A stretch of 64,000 bases of DNA from Heloderma charlesbogerti (GCA_026122225.1 JANEZZ010002766.1:558001-622000), one strand, 5' to 3'; shown: positions 1 to 10,720, counted from the stretch's first letter. Numbers and translations: made by a program. The notes: a model not told the origin generated them from the sequence alone.

Positions 1-985
1 AGCACCCCATAGCTTCATCTCAGATGCCCTCAGGGCCTTTTTGACAGTCAAACGTCCCAAGAGGTTGATGTGGAGCACAGCCTCTGACTTGGTCCACTTC
101 AGGGATCCACAACATGCGCTCCACCCCAAGAGGGAAGCGTCTGTTATCAGCATGGGGAAGGCAGGGGGCAAGGAATGCCCTCCAGGAGATTGGAGCCATC
201 TACCAAGTCTTCCAAGTCAGCATTGTGGCACATCTTTGAGGAAGTGCAGGTGTGCATCCCAGGTCGGGTTGAACATGCTGATGAACCAGTTCTGGACTGT
301 CTGCATCCACAACTATGCCAGTGCTACCAGCTCTGTAGTAGCTGCGTCACACCCAGCAGTCTCGTTGCACTGACAATCATCTGAGTGGATTACTCTACTG
401 AAAGGCATCAGTGTTGAAGCCCAGTCTGGAGGGAGGAATGCTTAACCCACAGTGGAGTCCACTAATACCACAATGAATTGGATGCGTTGCGTTGCTGTCA
501 AGTGGGACTTCTCCATGTTGATGTAGAGACTGATGTCCTCTAGCAGGCGGCAGGTAAGGGACAATACCCCGAGGATCCTCTCTCTCGTAGATGCCACCAG
601 TACCCCATCATCTATGTAGGCGTACACTGACATTCCCTGAACATGAAGATCCATGGCCATGCATTTGGTGAAAACCCTTGGAGCAGCAGCAAGACTGAAG
701 GGTAACATTTGGAACTGGCACACCTCAGATCCTATCACAAACTGAAGGAAATGTTGGTGACTCTCATTGATAGAGATGTGGAAATGCATCTTTTAGATTT
801 ATTGATGTGAACCAATCCCTGTTCTGAAGCCCAGGAAGAACAGAAGCAAACATGACCAACATGAATCCAATGGTTTGGGTCCTACCTATTGGAGCAACAG
901 AAAATAAATGTGCTTCATCATCTATGGGGGGGATCTTCACAACAACAGAATGAGAAGCGCATTGGAGTATTACCCGGATTTTCAT
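1..985 (-). mobile_element. Decayed DIRS-like retroelement, reverse transcriptase and RNase H remnant
   Basis: On the minus strand the translation moves from a segment containing DWFTSINLKDAF (about 985-764) into another frame holding an RT palm with LPFSLAAAPRVFTK and the catalytic-type motif YIDD (789-442). Further fragments down to base 1 resemble an RNase H region, with ITDASLLGW and then HINLLGR. The order and the APRVFTK and TDASLxGW signatures are those of DIRS-type or related tyrosine-recombinase retrotransposons. This family assignment is from memory. Frame changes and stops show it is dead, and the window edge cuts it. A Ty3-like element is the alternative. Confidence 0.6.
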
Positions 986-2155
986 AGAATTGGCTTCAGT
1001 CCATCAGGGACACATGAAACAAGATAAGCCAAGTGTACCATACCTTTAAAATCTGGTTTTCAGGGCTCACACGGTGCTTGAAAGGAACATATGTCTGGGT
1101 GGGGTGGGGGAGCAAAACTGAATGTCATCAACCTAGCAGGGGCTGCTCAACCAATGAGAGAGGCTTGTTTCCTGCCCCTGTCCAGGCTCCCCCCTGCTAC
1201 TCCATTATTATGAATAGAGAGCAACTAATTTTCCCCATGTGTGCAGATTTCCTTGAAGCCAAAATCCCCAGTTCTGAAGTGCATAACCTGAAGGTTTCCA
1301 CTGAGGGCTTTCCCCCACCCCAATTTCACTCCATTTCGCTCCATTCCAGTACTCTGCCCCGGAGTTATTGCTTCCACCCCCCGCCCCTTCTCCTTTTCTC
1401 CTTGCTTGCAGTGAGAAGCTCTTGTAAACCCGAAAGATCATTACTGCAATAAAGTGGAGAAGGGACTTTACGTAACAACAGAGAAATGACTTTATATCAC
1501 AAAAATTACAGAACATCAAAGAAGCACCACATCGCAATAACGATTTAAGAGAGTATCGAAAAAGCGAAAGAGCGATTTAGGGCAAGTTACTAAAGTTAAC
1601 CTTTAAACCTTTCACTGCAGGGGGACGAGATTTATTTCTTACTTCTGAGTAAACATGTACAGAAGTGGGGGGAATATGTTAAAGATTAAAAGCAGGCTAC
1701 CTAAGGTGAATGAGTGTCTCCGCTACTGTGGTAATGTGAGGGGTCACTGCTGCGCTCCTGGGGATTTTCTCAATGGGGAAAACTACTTCCATTGGGGAAA
1801 CAAGAGAGAATGGGGTGTCCCACCCCTTTGACGTTGTCATTGCCAGGTCACAGAGGCACGCCCAGGATTTACTGTGGGGCGGGGGGGGGACATGGTACAA
1901 TGTGGTAAAACTGCCAGGGAGTTGCTTTCAGTAAAAAAAAGTCGGAATAAAAGGAGTTTCAGAAAATGCAGCTTTTCAAGAGGGAAACGGCTGGTTGGGA
2001 GTGGATTGGTGATGTCATCTGTCACGAAAGAATTCAGACTGCTCTAATTTCACACTAAATTGCTCTTGAACACACCTATGTGACACCTCATCAAATATTT
2101 GAAGATGGCTATATTATTATATTAATGGCTATTATATTATATTAATTCTTGAGCA
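986..2155. other. Intergenic stretch, no gene seen
   Basis: The open frames here are short, lack recognisable domains and overlap on opposite strands. A short piece near 1637-1660 resembles the CTTCTGAGTA-AACATGTA part of a reptile interspersed repeat found again at 8141, 9045, 14163 and 34223. Nothing else is recognised. Confidence 0.5.
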
Positions 2156-2255
2156 CACTCCAGGAGAGAGCGCAGGACAGGAAGGCCTGGCATGCTATGG
2201 TCCATGGGGTCATGAAGATTCGGACACGACTGAACGACTGAACAACAATTATATT
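2156..2255 (+). mobile_element. BovB LINE 3' end fragment
   Basis: About 100 bp matches the last part of the larger BovB copies in the window: the GGAAGGCCTGGC.. segment, the TCGGACACGACTGAACGACT terminal motif, and a short CAA tail. It is a severely 5'-truncated insertion, which is common for this LINE family. Confidence 0.85.
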
Positions 2256-2407
2256 AATTGTCTCTTCTCCAGGCTAAACAGAAGCATAAACACAATACCG
2301 CAGGCATGCAGGCTTCAGCTAACACCCTTATTTGTATGCAGAGTGCACCTGGTGCCGGAACAACCAGAAAGTCACTCCGTAAAGAAATAGTAACCTATAT
2401 TCCATGC

Positions 2408-3532
2408 TAGTGCTGTGCCGAAAATTTCTCCCATATTTTTTTCTACCATTCTCATTCAGTTTGGCATTCAATAAGAAAGTAAAAAGAAGAACATTTCGGA
2501 TAAATTCTTATGGGTTAGATTCAGGGTTCTTGTGCTTAGTTTGCTTGTGAGGTGGCCAAAGAGTGTATATGGGTGTCCTGTCTTTCATTGTACAATCATC
2601 TGTCCAGCAGCCTGTAGCCTCCTCAGCTTCCTGCTCTTCTATTAAAGCCCAGAGGAAGACATCATGCGATAACTCCTCTTGTAGGGCTTTTTCAGATCAG
2701 GAAGCACAGCCTGGGATGCTGCAGAGCAATGGGGAGCTGTGTAATAGAAATGAAGAAAAACATACAGCACCCTTGGTCACCTTGCAATGATTAGGTAAGC
2801 TCAAAAAACACCACCCAAAGAAATTCAAATAGGAATTCAAGTAGGAAAATAGAAAGCTCATTCATGGGGGAAGAAAGGTTTCAGGAAATTGGAGGACAGA
2901 TTTTTGCGCAGCACTAGCTCTACCCCTTCCCTAGAGCTAGACACAACACTGCCCCCCTCACACCTACTACAGGGCTTTCAGGAAATTAGCGGTATTATGA
3001 GCATCTGCATTCGAGGCAAGATGTATCCACCATCACCCCTCAGAAATGTAACATTTGGAAGACCCTGGGGAAGGTGCTGTTCCTTGAAGAATGACAATTA
3101 CAACTGAGCAAAAAAAAGTTCAGAAGACATTTTTCTCAGAAGGGCTCTGAGATACTTCCCCCCCCCCGAGATAAAAGGCCATTTTCAGAATTTTCTCCAA
3201 ACATTCTTCACAATTTTTGGGGTGGTGCCAGCCTTCCCTTCCACCCCCCCGCCCCCCCCATGCCCCAGACCTATGCTGGATAGGGGGCATTGTGGAGGAT
3301 GCAAAATTGAGGGCAAGCTGCCAACGCAGTTGCTGTTGCCTCTTGCAGTAGCAGTGCAAAAAAACAAAAACCCTTAGGAAAAAAGAAAGAAGCTGTGCTA
3401 CAACCCTGCCTGTGAGAAACTTTGAGAATTTATCCTCCTGGTGGAGAAATTCGGTGAAATGGTCCCCTCCATAATGGTCTCTACCCACAAATAAGGTGGG
3501 AATTTTCAAGAGGCCATTTGTGCACAGCTCTA
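2408..3532. mobile_element. hAT-like nonautonomous DNA transposon, 1.1 kb copy
   Basis: The left end reads TAGTGCTGTGC and the right end is the inverted complement of TAGAGCTGTGC. The element is flanked by near-identical 8-bp duplications, TTCCATGC at 2400-2407 and TTCCATAC at 3533-3540. A second copy at 41143-41949 shares both ends and much of the interior, including the segment CAGCCTGTAGCCTCCTCAGC. Terminal inverted repeats starting TAG plus an 8-bp duplication are typical of the hAT superfamily. No transposase frame is visible, so it would have depended on another element. Confidence 0.75.
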
Positions 3533-3744
3533 TTCCATACACCACAAAAAAGAAAGTACTACCTGAAGCATATTCTTGAACAGGGCCTGGGGTTCTAGAA
3601 GAGCCTGGACTATTCACTTTATGCTTCATATTGTTATCAGCCACGTTTTACATGAGTTAACGTAGTACATTATTTGTATCGCTTGAAGTTTGAACTGCAC
3701 AAATGGTCTTTCAGAATTGTACATTTTTTCCTTAGAACGGTTGT

Positions 3745-3870
3745 GGTTAGATCCAGATGTAGTCATGCTAAGAGCACATCCATTGAAATTAACGGGACCA
3801 GTCTTGATTAACATAAATCCCATTGATTTCAATGGGTGTACTCTAGATATGACTAAATCTGGATCCAACC
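3745..3870. repeat. Palindromic MITE-like repeat
   Basis: The left arm GGTTAGATCCAGATGTAGTC is matched in inverted form by the right arm ending AAATCTGGATCCAACC, with inner inverted matches around CCATTGAAAT and ATTTCAATGG. The whole 126 bp could fold into one long hairpin. It looks like a small nonautonomous DNA transposon; the superfamily is not determined. Confidence 0.6.
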
Positions 3871-4027
3871 CGGTGTCTAGTTGCACATTAAAAAAAAAAT
3901 CCCTGGCAGAATGCTAGACTACCTAGGACTTTGGTCTAACCCAGCAGAGCTCTTCTTATGTTCTTAAACACATTTTGTCAACGCTCAAATCACAATATTT
4001 TGGACATGGGGAAATATAATACTTGAA

Positions 4028-4150
4028 TATGAAGCTGCCTTATACTGAATCAGACCATTGGTCTATTTAGGCCAGAATTGTTTATTCCAGGTTATAATCA
4101 CTCCCCAGGGTCTCAGGAAAGAGTCTTTCCCATCACTGCTACCTGCTCCT
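4028..4150 (-). mobile_element. tRNA-derived SINE, tail part
   Basis: It begins GAAGCTGCCTTATACTGA and continues through CAGACCATTGGTC and a degraded CCAGGGTCTCAGG segment. The same order occurs in the fuller minus-strand copy at 61218-61420, where the tRNA-like head is present. Here the head is missing or unrecognisable. Confidence 0.6.
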
Positions 4151-4670
4151 GACATTTTTACTTTTATGGGGGCTTCCAGATGAGGCTTTTATCACACCAT
4201 TGCCCTGCTTCATTCATGGAATTTTACAGGGGGTCCAGACATGGTTGTCTTCTGCTTGTAACCCTGCTGCATTTCTTACCACAGAAAATCCATTAAGGAG
4301 AAAAAGACAGAATTGCTGCATGATGCCTTCTAATTGGCAATATTAGAGGCTGTCTGTTTGGAAGCACCCTATAAAATAATTCACAAATACAAAATACAGA
4401 AACAGAAAGAAAATTTACATCACTGCAGTCCCCCCTTCAACTGTTGTATTTTCTAGTTCACATGTCTGTCATGATGTTTCTAAAAATAAATAAAATAGTG
4501 CCATTTCTTTTGGAATCTGATCAACAATTTCTCATTAGTCCTGTCTTTATATAACTTATTTTCTCCACATCCCATAATCTTGTTAACCATTTTTTTAATT
4601 GTTGGGACAGTAGCCTTCCTCCATACTTTTGCTACAACTAATGTAAGTTGAATCAGTTCATTATGATCAT
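4151..4670. other. Intergenic stretch, nothing recognised
   Basis: AT-rich sequence with no long open frame and no repeat boundary I can assign. Confidence 0.4.
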
Positions 4671-4959
4671 TGTTGTTCAGTCGTTAAGTCGTGTCCGACT
4701 CTTCGTGACCCCATGGACCATAGCACGCCAGGCCTTCCTGTCCTGCGCTCTCTCCGGGAGCGTGCTCAAGTTCATATTCCTTGCATCAGTGATGCTATCT
4801 AGCCATCTCATCCTCTGCCGTCCCCTTCTCCTTTTGCCTTCAATCTTTCCCAGCATCAGGGTCTTTTCCAGTGAGTTTTCTCTTCGCATTAGGTGGGTGG
4901 TCAAAATATTTGAGCTTCAGTTTCAGTGTCTGTCCTTCCAACGAGCAGTCAGGGTTGAT
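4671..4959 (-). mobile_element. BovB LINE 3' end fragment
   Basis: The minus strand encodes the conserved C-terminal end of BovB ORF2 (KTLMLGKIEGKRRRG, then AWRAMVHGVTKSRTRLND) followed by the CAA-type tail at 4671. It lies only about 80 bp from the larger BovB copy starting at 5039, in the same orientation. Differences between the two rule out a simple recent duplication. Confidence 0.9.
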
Positions 4960-5038
4960 TATGATCATACATCACATTATCTGGAATATATCCCAACAAG
5001 AAAATTTCAGGTGTGTCTGGTAAGGAATATCCCATTAT

Positions 5039-8013
5039 TGTTGTTGTTGTTCAGTCGTTCAGTCGTGTCCGACTCTTCGTGACCCCATGGACCATAGCAC
5101 GCCAGGCCTTCCTGTCCTGCGCTTTCTCCCGGAGTGTGCTCAAGTTCATATTCATTGCATCGGTGATGCTATCTAGCCAACTCATCCTCTGCCATCCCCT
5201 TCTCCTTTTGCCTTCAGTCTTTCCCAGCATCAGGGTCTTTTCCAGAGAGTTTTCTCTTCGCATTAGGTGGCCAAAATATTTGAGCTTCAGCTTCAGTATC
5301 TGTCCTTCCAATGAGCACTCAGGGTTGATTTCCTTTAGGATGGACTGATTTGACCTCCTTGCAGTCCAGGGGACTCGTAAGAGTCTTCTCCAGCACCACA
5401 GTTCGAAAGCATCAATTCTTCGGTGCTCAGCCTTCCTTATAGTCCAGCTCTCACAGCCATACATTACTACTGGGAAAACCATAGCTTTGATTAGATGGAC
5501 CTTTGTCGGCAAGGTGATGTCTCTGCTTCTTACTATGCTGTCTAGGTTGGCCATAGCTTTCCTCCCAAGGAGCAAGCGTCTTTTAATTTCATGGCTACAG
5601 TCACCGTCTGCGGTGATCTTGGAGCCCAAGAAAGTAAAATCTGTCACTGCTTCCATTTCTTCCCCTTCTATATGCCAGGAAGTGATGGGGCCAAATGCCA
5701 TGATCTTCGTTTTTTTAATGTTGAGTTTCAAACCAGCTTTTGCACTCTCCTCTTTCACCCTCAGCAAGAGGCTCTTGAGATCCTCTTCACTTTCTGCCAT
5801 TAGGGTGGTATCGTCTGCATATCGGAGGTTGTTGATAATTCTCCCAGCAATCTTAATTCCGACCTCTGATTCATCCAACCCAGCATTTCCCATGATGTAC
5901 TCTGCATATAAGTTAAATAAGCAGGGTGACAATATGCAGCCTTGTCGTACTCCTTTCCCAATTTTGAACCAATCGCTTGTTCCATGTCTGGTTCTTACTG
6001 TTGCTTCTTGACCCTCGTACAGGTTTCTCAGGAGACAGGTAAGGTGGTCTGGTACTCCCATCTCTTGAAGAATTTGCCACAGTTTGTTGTGATCCACACA
6101 ATCAAAGGCTTTAGCGTAGTCAATGAAGCAGAAATAGACATTTTTCTGGAATTCTCTTGCTTTCTCCATGATGCAGCGAATGTTGGCGATTTGATCTCTA
6201 GTTCCTCTGCCTCTTCGAAACCCAGCTTGTGCTTCCGGTAGTTCTCGGTTCGCATACTGCTGAAGCCTAGCTTGTAGGATTTTGAGCATCACCTTGCTGG
6301 CATGTGAAATGAGCGCAATTGTGCGGTAGTTTGAACACTCTTTGGCGTTGCCCTTCTTTGGAATTGGAATGTAAACTGACCTTTTCCAGTCTTGCGGCCA
6401 TTGTTGAGTGTTCCAAATTTGTTGGCATATTGAATGCAGCACTTTAACAGCATCATCTTTTAGGATTTTAAATAGCTCAGCTGGAAGACTGTCATCTCCC
6501 GCCAGCTTTGTTGTTAGTAATGCTTCCTAAGGCCCACTTGACTTCACTCTCTAGGATGTCCGGCTCAAGTTCAGTGACCGCACTATCATGGCTATCAGGG
6601 ACATTCAGATCTTTCCTGTATAGTTCTTCTGTGTATTCTTGCCACCTCTTCTTAATCTCATCTGCATCTGTAAGGTCCCTGCCTTCTTTGTCCTTTATCA
6701 TGCCCGTCTTTGCACAAAACGTTCCCTTGAGATCTCCGATTTTCTTGAAGAGATCTCTAGTCTTTCCCATTCTATTGTATGCTTCTATTTCTTTGCATTG
6801 TTCATTTAAGAAGGCCTTCTCGTCTCTCCTTGCTATTCTCTGGAACTCTGCATCCAGTTGGATATATCTTCCCCTTTCTCCCTTGCTTTTCGCTTCCCTT
6901 CTTTCCTCAGCTACTTGTAAAGCCTCATCAGACAGCCACTTGGTTTTCTTGCATTTCTTTTTCTTTGGGATGGATTTCGTTGCTGCCTCCTGAACAATGT
7001 TACGGACCTCCGTCCATAGTTCCTCAGGCACTCTGTCTATCAGGTCTAATCCCTGAAATCTATTCCTCAGCTCCACTGTATATTCATAAGGGATATGATT
7101 TAGGTCATACCTGAATGGTTTAGTGGTTTTCCTTACGTTCTTCAATCTAAGCCGAAATTTTGCAAGAAGCAGCTCATGATCTGAGCCACAGTCAGCTCCA
7201 GGTCTTGTTTTTACTGGCTGTATGGAGCTTCTCCATCTTTGGCTGCAAAGGACATAATCAATCTGATTTCGATATTGACCATCTGGTGATGTCCATGTGT
7301 AGAGTCGCCTCTTGTGCTGTTGGAAAAGAGTGTTTGCTATGATCAGCGTGTTCTCTTGGCAAAACCCTATTAGCTTTTGTCCTGCTTCATTTTGTACACC
7401 AAGGCCATGCCTGCCTGTTATCCCGGTGATTTCTTGACTTCCTACTTTAGCATTCCAATCCCCTATGATGAAGAGGACATCTTTTTTTGGTGTTAGTTCT
7501 AGAATGTGTTGTAGGTCTTCATAGAACCGATCAACCTCAGCTTCTTCGGCCTCAGTGGTTGGGGCATATACTTGAATTACTGTGATGTTGAATGGTTTGC
7601 CTTGGATTCATACTGAGAACATTCTATCATTTTTAAGATTGTACCCCAGTACTGCTTTTCCCACCCTTTTGTTGACTATGAGTGCTACTCCATTTCTTCT
7701 AAGGGATTCTTGCCCACAATAGTAGATATGATGGTCACCTGAATTAAATTCGCCCATGCCTGTCCATTTTAGTTCACTGATTCCCAAGATGTCGATGTTC
7801 AATCTTGCCATCTCATGTTTGACCACGTCCAGCTTACCTTGATTCATTGATCTGACATTCCAGGTTCCTAAACAATATTGTTCTTTACAGCATCGGATTT
7901 TCTTTTCACCACCAGACACATCCACAGGTGAGTGTCCTTTCAGCTTTGGCCCAGCCGCTTCACTCTTTCTGGCGCTACTTGGAAATACCCTCTGCTCTTC
8001 CCCAGTAGTATAT
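5039..8013 (-). mobile_element. BovB (RTE clade) LINE, nearly full length, copy A
   Basis: This element reads right to left. The 5' part near 8013-7926 matches the pre-ORF2 region of copy D. An endonuclease start lies at 7925-7608, with TWNVRSM and GISELKW. A linker region follows at 7145-6492, then a long reverse transcriptase to C-terminus frame at 6442-5051, and a TTG/CAA tail at 5039-5052. Damage includes a TGA replacing an Arg codon near 7607 and an extra G near 6500 that ends the frame after NNKAGG. The identical extra G is present in copy B. The 5' edge is about 430 nt short of the ORF1 side of copy D when compared by homology. Confidence 0.92.
5051..6442 (-). pseudogene. BovB ORF2 reverse transcriptase part, open frame of 463 codons
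   Basis: This is the longest open frame in the window. It carries the RT fingers and palm (PIPKKGNAKECSNYRTIAL, AGFRRGRGTRDQI, FIDYAKAFDCVDH), the intact catalytic motif YADD, and the BovB-specific C-terminus ending KSRTRLND. The endonuclease is not in the same frame, so it cannot act as a complete ORF2 protein. The first Met is simply the first one downstream of the frameshift, not a real start. It is transposon sequence, not a host gene. Confidence 0.85.
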
Positions 8014-8140
8014 TATTAGACCTATTATAAGAGTTTTAAGACCAAAATTGTATCAGCTTGGGCCATCTGCACCACGTACAACGATATGTGCCTCAACTAC
8101 TACTGCCTTCCTTTCCAACATAAAACTCAAATCTATATTA

Positions 8141-8220
8141 AGCTGCAGTCCTATACCCACTTATCTGGGAGTATGTCTAATTGAATGAAATGGGAATTAC
8201 TTCTGAGTAGACATGTAAGT
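8141..8220 (+). repeat. Short interspersed repeat, GCAGTCCTATAC family
   Basis: It starts CTGCAGTCCTATACCCACTT and ends ACTTCTGAGTAGACATGTAA. Related copies lie at 14163-14251 and 34221-34314, and a half copy at 9045-9106. The inverted GCAATCCTAT-like ends suggest a small DNA transposon. Confidence 0.6.
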
Positions 8221-8344
8221 CACCCTCTAATACTTAATACCATCTCAAGTTCACTTTAAATTGGGCTTTTCTTGAAGTCAAACACACTGAGAAAACTCCC
8301 TATTTTTACAAATGTGTTTCCAGGAGTGTACCTGATTTTTTAAA

Positions 8345-8416
8345 CTGGGAATGCCAGACATTGAACCTGGGATCTTTGCGTGCACAAAGCATGCTCTACC
8401 ACTCTATGGCCCCTTT
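8345..8416 (-). mobile_element. tRNA-derived SINE head fragment
   Basis: On the minus strand the motifs AGAGTGGTAGAGCATGC (A-box-like) and GGTTCAATG (B-box-like) appear in tRNA spacing. The sequence matches the head of the SINE at 61218-61420. Confidence 0.6.
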
Positions 8417-8898
8417 CCAAGGTGGCTGGCTCCTCCTTGCCACTGTGAATGCTTCATGGGATGTGCTCGTATGACTGTCATGCACTCCTGTTAGAGATTG
8501 TTTGTGATGTGATGATTGATGCAACAGCTCCCCCAGTCAGCTTTTTGTCCGCTTTAAAACACACACAAAACCCACAGGATTTTGTTTGTTTTCTTTTTCA
8601 TTATCTGGAAGCTGTAAAACCCCAATGGTATAGAATGAGTAAGGAGTGGCCATTTGTTCCATACAAACCTGCCTGGCAGCTGATATTATCATTGGAGGCC
8701 CTTCTCTGCGTGTTCCTTACTTCAGAGGCTGTGGAGTCCCCTCCTGTGGGAGATTCACTGAACACCTCCTTCTTCTAAGGAGCCAGACAACGGCTGTCCT
8801 GTTAATCCAAGCTTTGGGTGATTGTTTCTGCCTGTTAATCCAAGTTTTGGGTGATTGTTTCTGCCTTAATAAGTATGGCTGTTATTGTGGTTGTATGA
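8417..8898. other. Intergenic stretch, local tandem duplication
   Basis: No gene is recognised. At about 8803-8867 a segment of roughly 30 bp, including TTGGGTGATTGTTTCTGCCT, is repeated twice in tandem. Confidence 0.5.
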
Positions 8899-9031
8899 GG
8901 GTGCATTCCTATGCGTGTTTAGACAAAAAAAAGCCCCACAGTAACCAGCATTCCTCAGCCTGCCATGTTGGCTGGGGGAAGCTGGGAATTGTAGGGCTTT
9001 TTTCTGTCTAAACATGAGTAGGATTGCACCC
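8899..9031. mobile_element. Harbinger-like long-inverted-repeat MITE
   Basis: The left end GGGTGCATTCCTATGCGTG is matched by the inverted right end ATGAGTAGGATTGCACCC, and homology between the arms extends inward to about 8960 and 8970. The right flank is TTA and the left flank TGA, compatible with a decayed TWA duplication. The outer termini resemble those of the larger elements at 12852, 30923 and 57615. Confidence 0.65.
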
Positions 9032-9044
9032 TTAGTTTATTTAG

Positions 9045-9106
9045 GAATAAGCCCCTTTGAACTCAGTGGAACTTACTTCTGAGTAGACATGTATAACATT
9101 GTGCTC
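9045..9106 (+). repeat. Half copy of the GCAGTCCTATAC interspersed repeat
   Basis: It contains GAATAAGCCCCTTTGAACTC and ACTTCTGAGTAGACATGTAT, the right half of the repeat at 8141 and 34221. Confidence 0.55.
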
Positions 9107-9261
9107 TTGGGCCATTTACTAGTAAGCCCCACTGATAGAATTGTACTATTAGCCTGTGGTGGTTGTTTTTTCTGTTTGACAGCTGCTGGAGTGGTCAGAC
9201 CTTGTTTTCACCAGCTGTTTATTGATATATTGACAGCTGCCTAGTGTTCTTTTTTACTGAC

Positions 9262-9373
9262 ATTATTATATTTTGGGGGGGGGATTTGTTGTCATAATTA
9301 TTTCTTGTTAAGCCACCTTGAATTCCACTTTGTGGTAGAGGAGTGGCATAGAAATATGTTAAATAAATACATT
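9262..9373 (+). mobile_element. L2/CR1-like LINE or SINE 3' end
   Basis: The sequence runs AAGCCACCTTGAATTCC, then GGCATAGAAATATG, and ends in AAATAAATAC. This matches the general 3' terminus of L2-like elements in this window (43340, 58055). Confidence 0.5.
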
Positions 9374-9653
9374 TTGTGAATCTTTGGTTTCATTTTAATT
9401 CTTGGAAGCTGTGTACCCTACACCTGCAGCCAAGCTGTCATCACATCTAACCAAATCTTCCGATGTTGCTTTGTTCAACTGGTATTTGAAAAGGGGCTTG
9501 CAGGAATACAGAGCGAAGGCTAAAATGTGGCCAGGCCTTCGGGGGGAAGATGCTGAGAGGCAATAGCAAGGTGTTGGAGGAGAGCTGTGTGTGCCATGTG
9601 GCCTGCCCTGCACCCCCTAAGTAGATGCTACCCCATCCCTAGTGCTGAAGGGG

Positions 9654-9715
9654 GAATCATAGAATAGTATAGTCATAGAATAGTAGGGTTGGAAGGGGCC
9701 TACAACGCCATCGTT
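9654..9715 (-). mobile_element. CR1-type fragment
   Basis: The tandem ATAGAATAGTATAGTCATAG unit followed by GGTTGGAAGGGGCCTACAA is the familiar antisense form of an amniote CR1 segment. It is short and old. Confidence 0.5.
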
Positions 9716-9949
9716 TGAAAACGTTTTCAACGAAAGTTGAAAAAAATCAACTGCCAGCCCATGAGAGAAGATGCCATCTTGTCCTTTGCTGTAGGCAGCA
9801 AAATGTCTTGGGGTGGCCCTGCTCTCCCATCCTGCGCCCCCTAGATGTGTTGGACTCCCACTCCCATCATGCATCTGAGGGGCCTCGGGTTGGGGGAAGG
9901 CTGCTTCCAGGCACACACCCAGGTCATCCTGAGATCACAATGCAGCCGT

Positions 9950-10720
9950 GAGCGAACAATGCGGTGGGCGGGCAGATGCGCTTTCGCGGCGCGCCCAAAG
10001 GTGCTTTTGTAGAGGGATGCCCAACGCGCAGGAGGAGGCGGCGGCGGCGGCGGGTTGCCTCCTTGGGGGTTCGGGGCACCACGCTCCTCCCTCCTGGCCC
10101 GGGTTCCAGTGCGGTTGCCCGGACGGAGCACCAGCCGGGCGGAGGTAACAGCAGCTGCAGTACTGCTTCAGCTGGGCGAGCTCGCGGGAGAGGAGGAGTT
10201 AAGTGGGTGGCGCGGCAGAGCGCCCGGCCAGAAAGAAAGAGGCTGTGGCCCAGGAGGCTCGGCCCAGTCCGCCTCCTCCAGCAGGCTCGCGAGGAGGGGC
10301 TTTTTCCCTGCCGGGGGAAAGCCGGGGCTGCTGCATTGGCAGGTCCGCCGGGGTCTGGCCCGCCAGCTCCGTCCCCTCCGCCGGCATGGAGGAGCTCTTG
10401 GCTGTCGCGCTGCGGCTCCTGAGCCTCTGGTTCTCCCTGGCGTTCCTGCTGATCGTGCTGCCGTCCGTCTTCGGCGTGTCCTTGGGGATCTCGGAGCTGT
10501 ACCTCAAAGTCCTGGTGAAGATTTTGGAGGTGAGTCGGGGGCGCGCGGAGAGCCGCGGGGCAGCGCGGGCGGAGCAGCCCTCTGCGCCCGGAGTCGGGGG
10601 AAAGGGCGCCTCTCTCCCCCGCTCCCCGCCTTGGGACCAAAGGTATGCTTTGCTGGCAGGTCTTTCTCGCTGCGCCTTTTGCCTCCAGAAAGCGCTGACC
10701 TTCCGTGCATGATTCAGCGC
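9950..10720 (+). promoter_or_regulatory. GPAT3: CpG island promoter of GPAT3
   Basis: CpG density and GC content rise sharply here compared with both flanks, and the start codon and first exon lie inside. No TATA box is visible at a sensible distance, which fits a CpG-island promoter. A GGC run of about six units lies at 10033-10053. No upstream ATG lies between 10200 and the start codon, and an in-frame TAA at 10200-10202 bounds the frame upstream. The transcription start itself cannot be located from sequence alone. Confidence 0.75.
10386..10529 (+). CDS. GPAT3: GPAT3 exon 1 (residues 1-48)
   Basis: It encodes the start and the N-terminal hydrophobic segment ending in the conserved LPSVFGVSLGISELYLK. 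The ATG has G at -3 and G at +4, a strong context, and is the first in-frame ATG after the TAA at 10200. The donor is GAG|GTGAGT and the phase is 0. Confidence 0.95.

Noticed and set aside
5051..6442. A 463-codon open frame as a host gene
   Set aside because: It is the RT part of a BovB LINE with a downstream CAA tail and three other copies in the window; no introns or host domain.
10203..10385. N-terminal extension of GPAT3 from an upstream GTG
   Set aside because: The added part is Ala/Gly/Pro-rich and not seen in the family; the ATG at 10386 has a strong context and fits the family's N-terminus.
9924..10640. Antisense 238-codon frame over the CpG island
   Set aside because: Long frames arise by chance in GC-rich DNA; the opposite strand carries GPAT3 exon 1, and the peptide shows no known domain.
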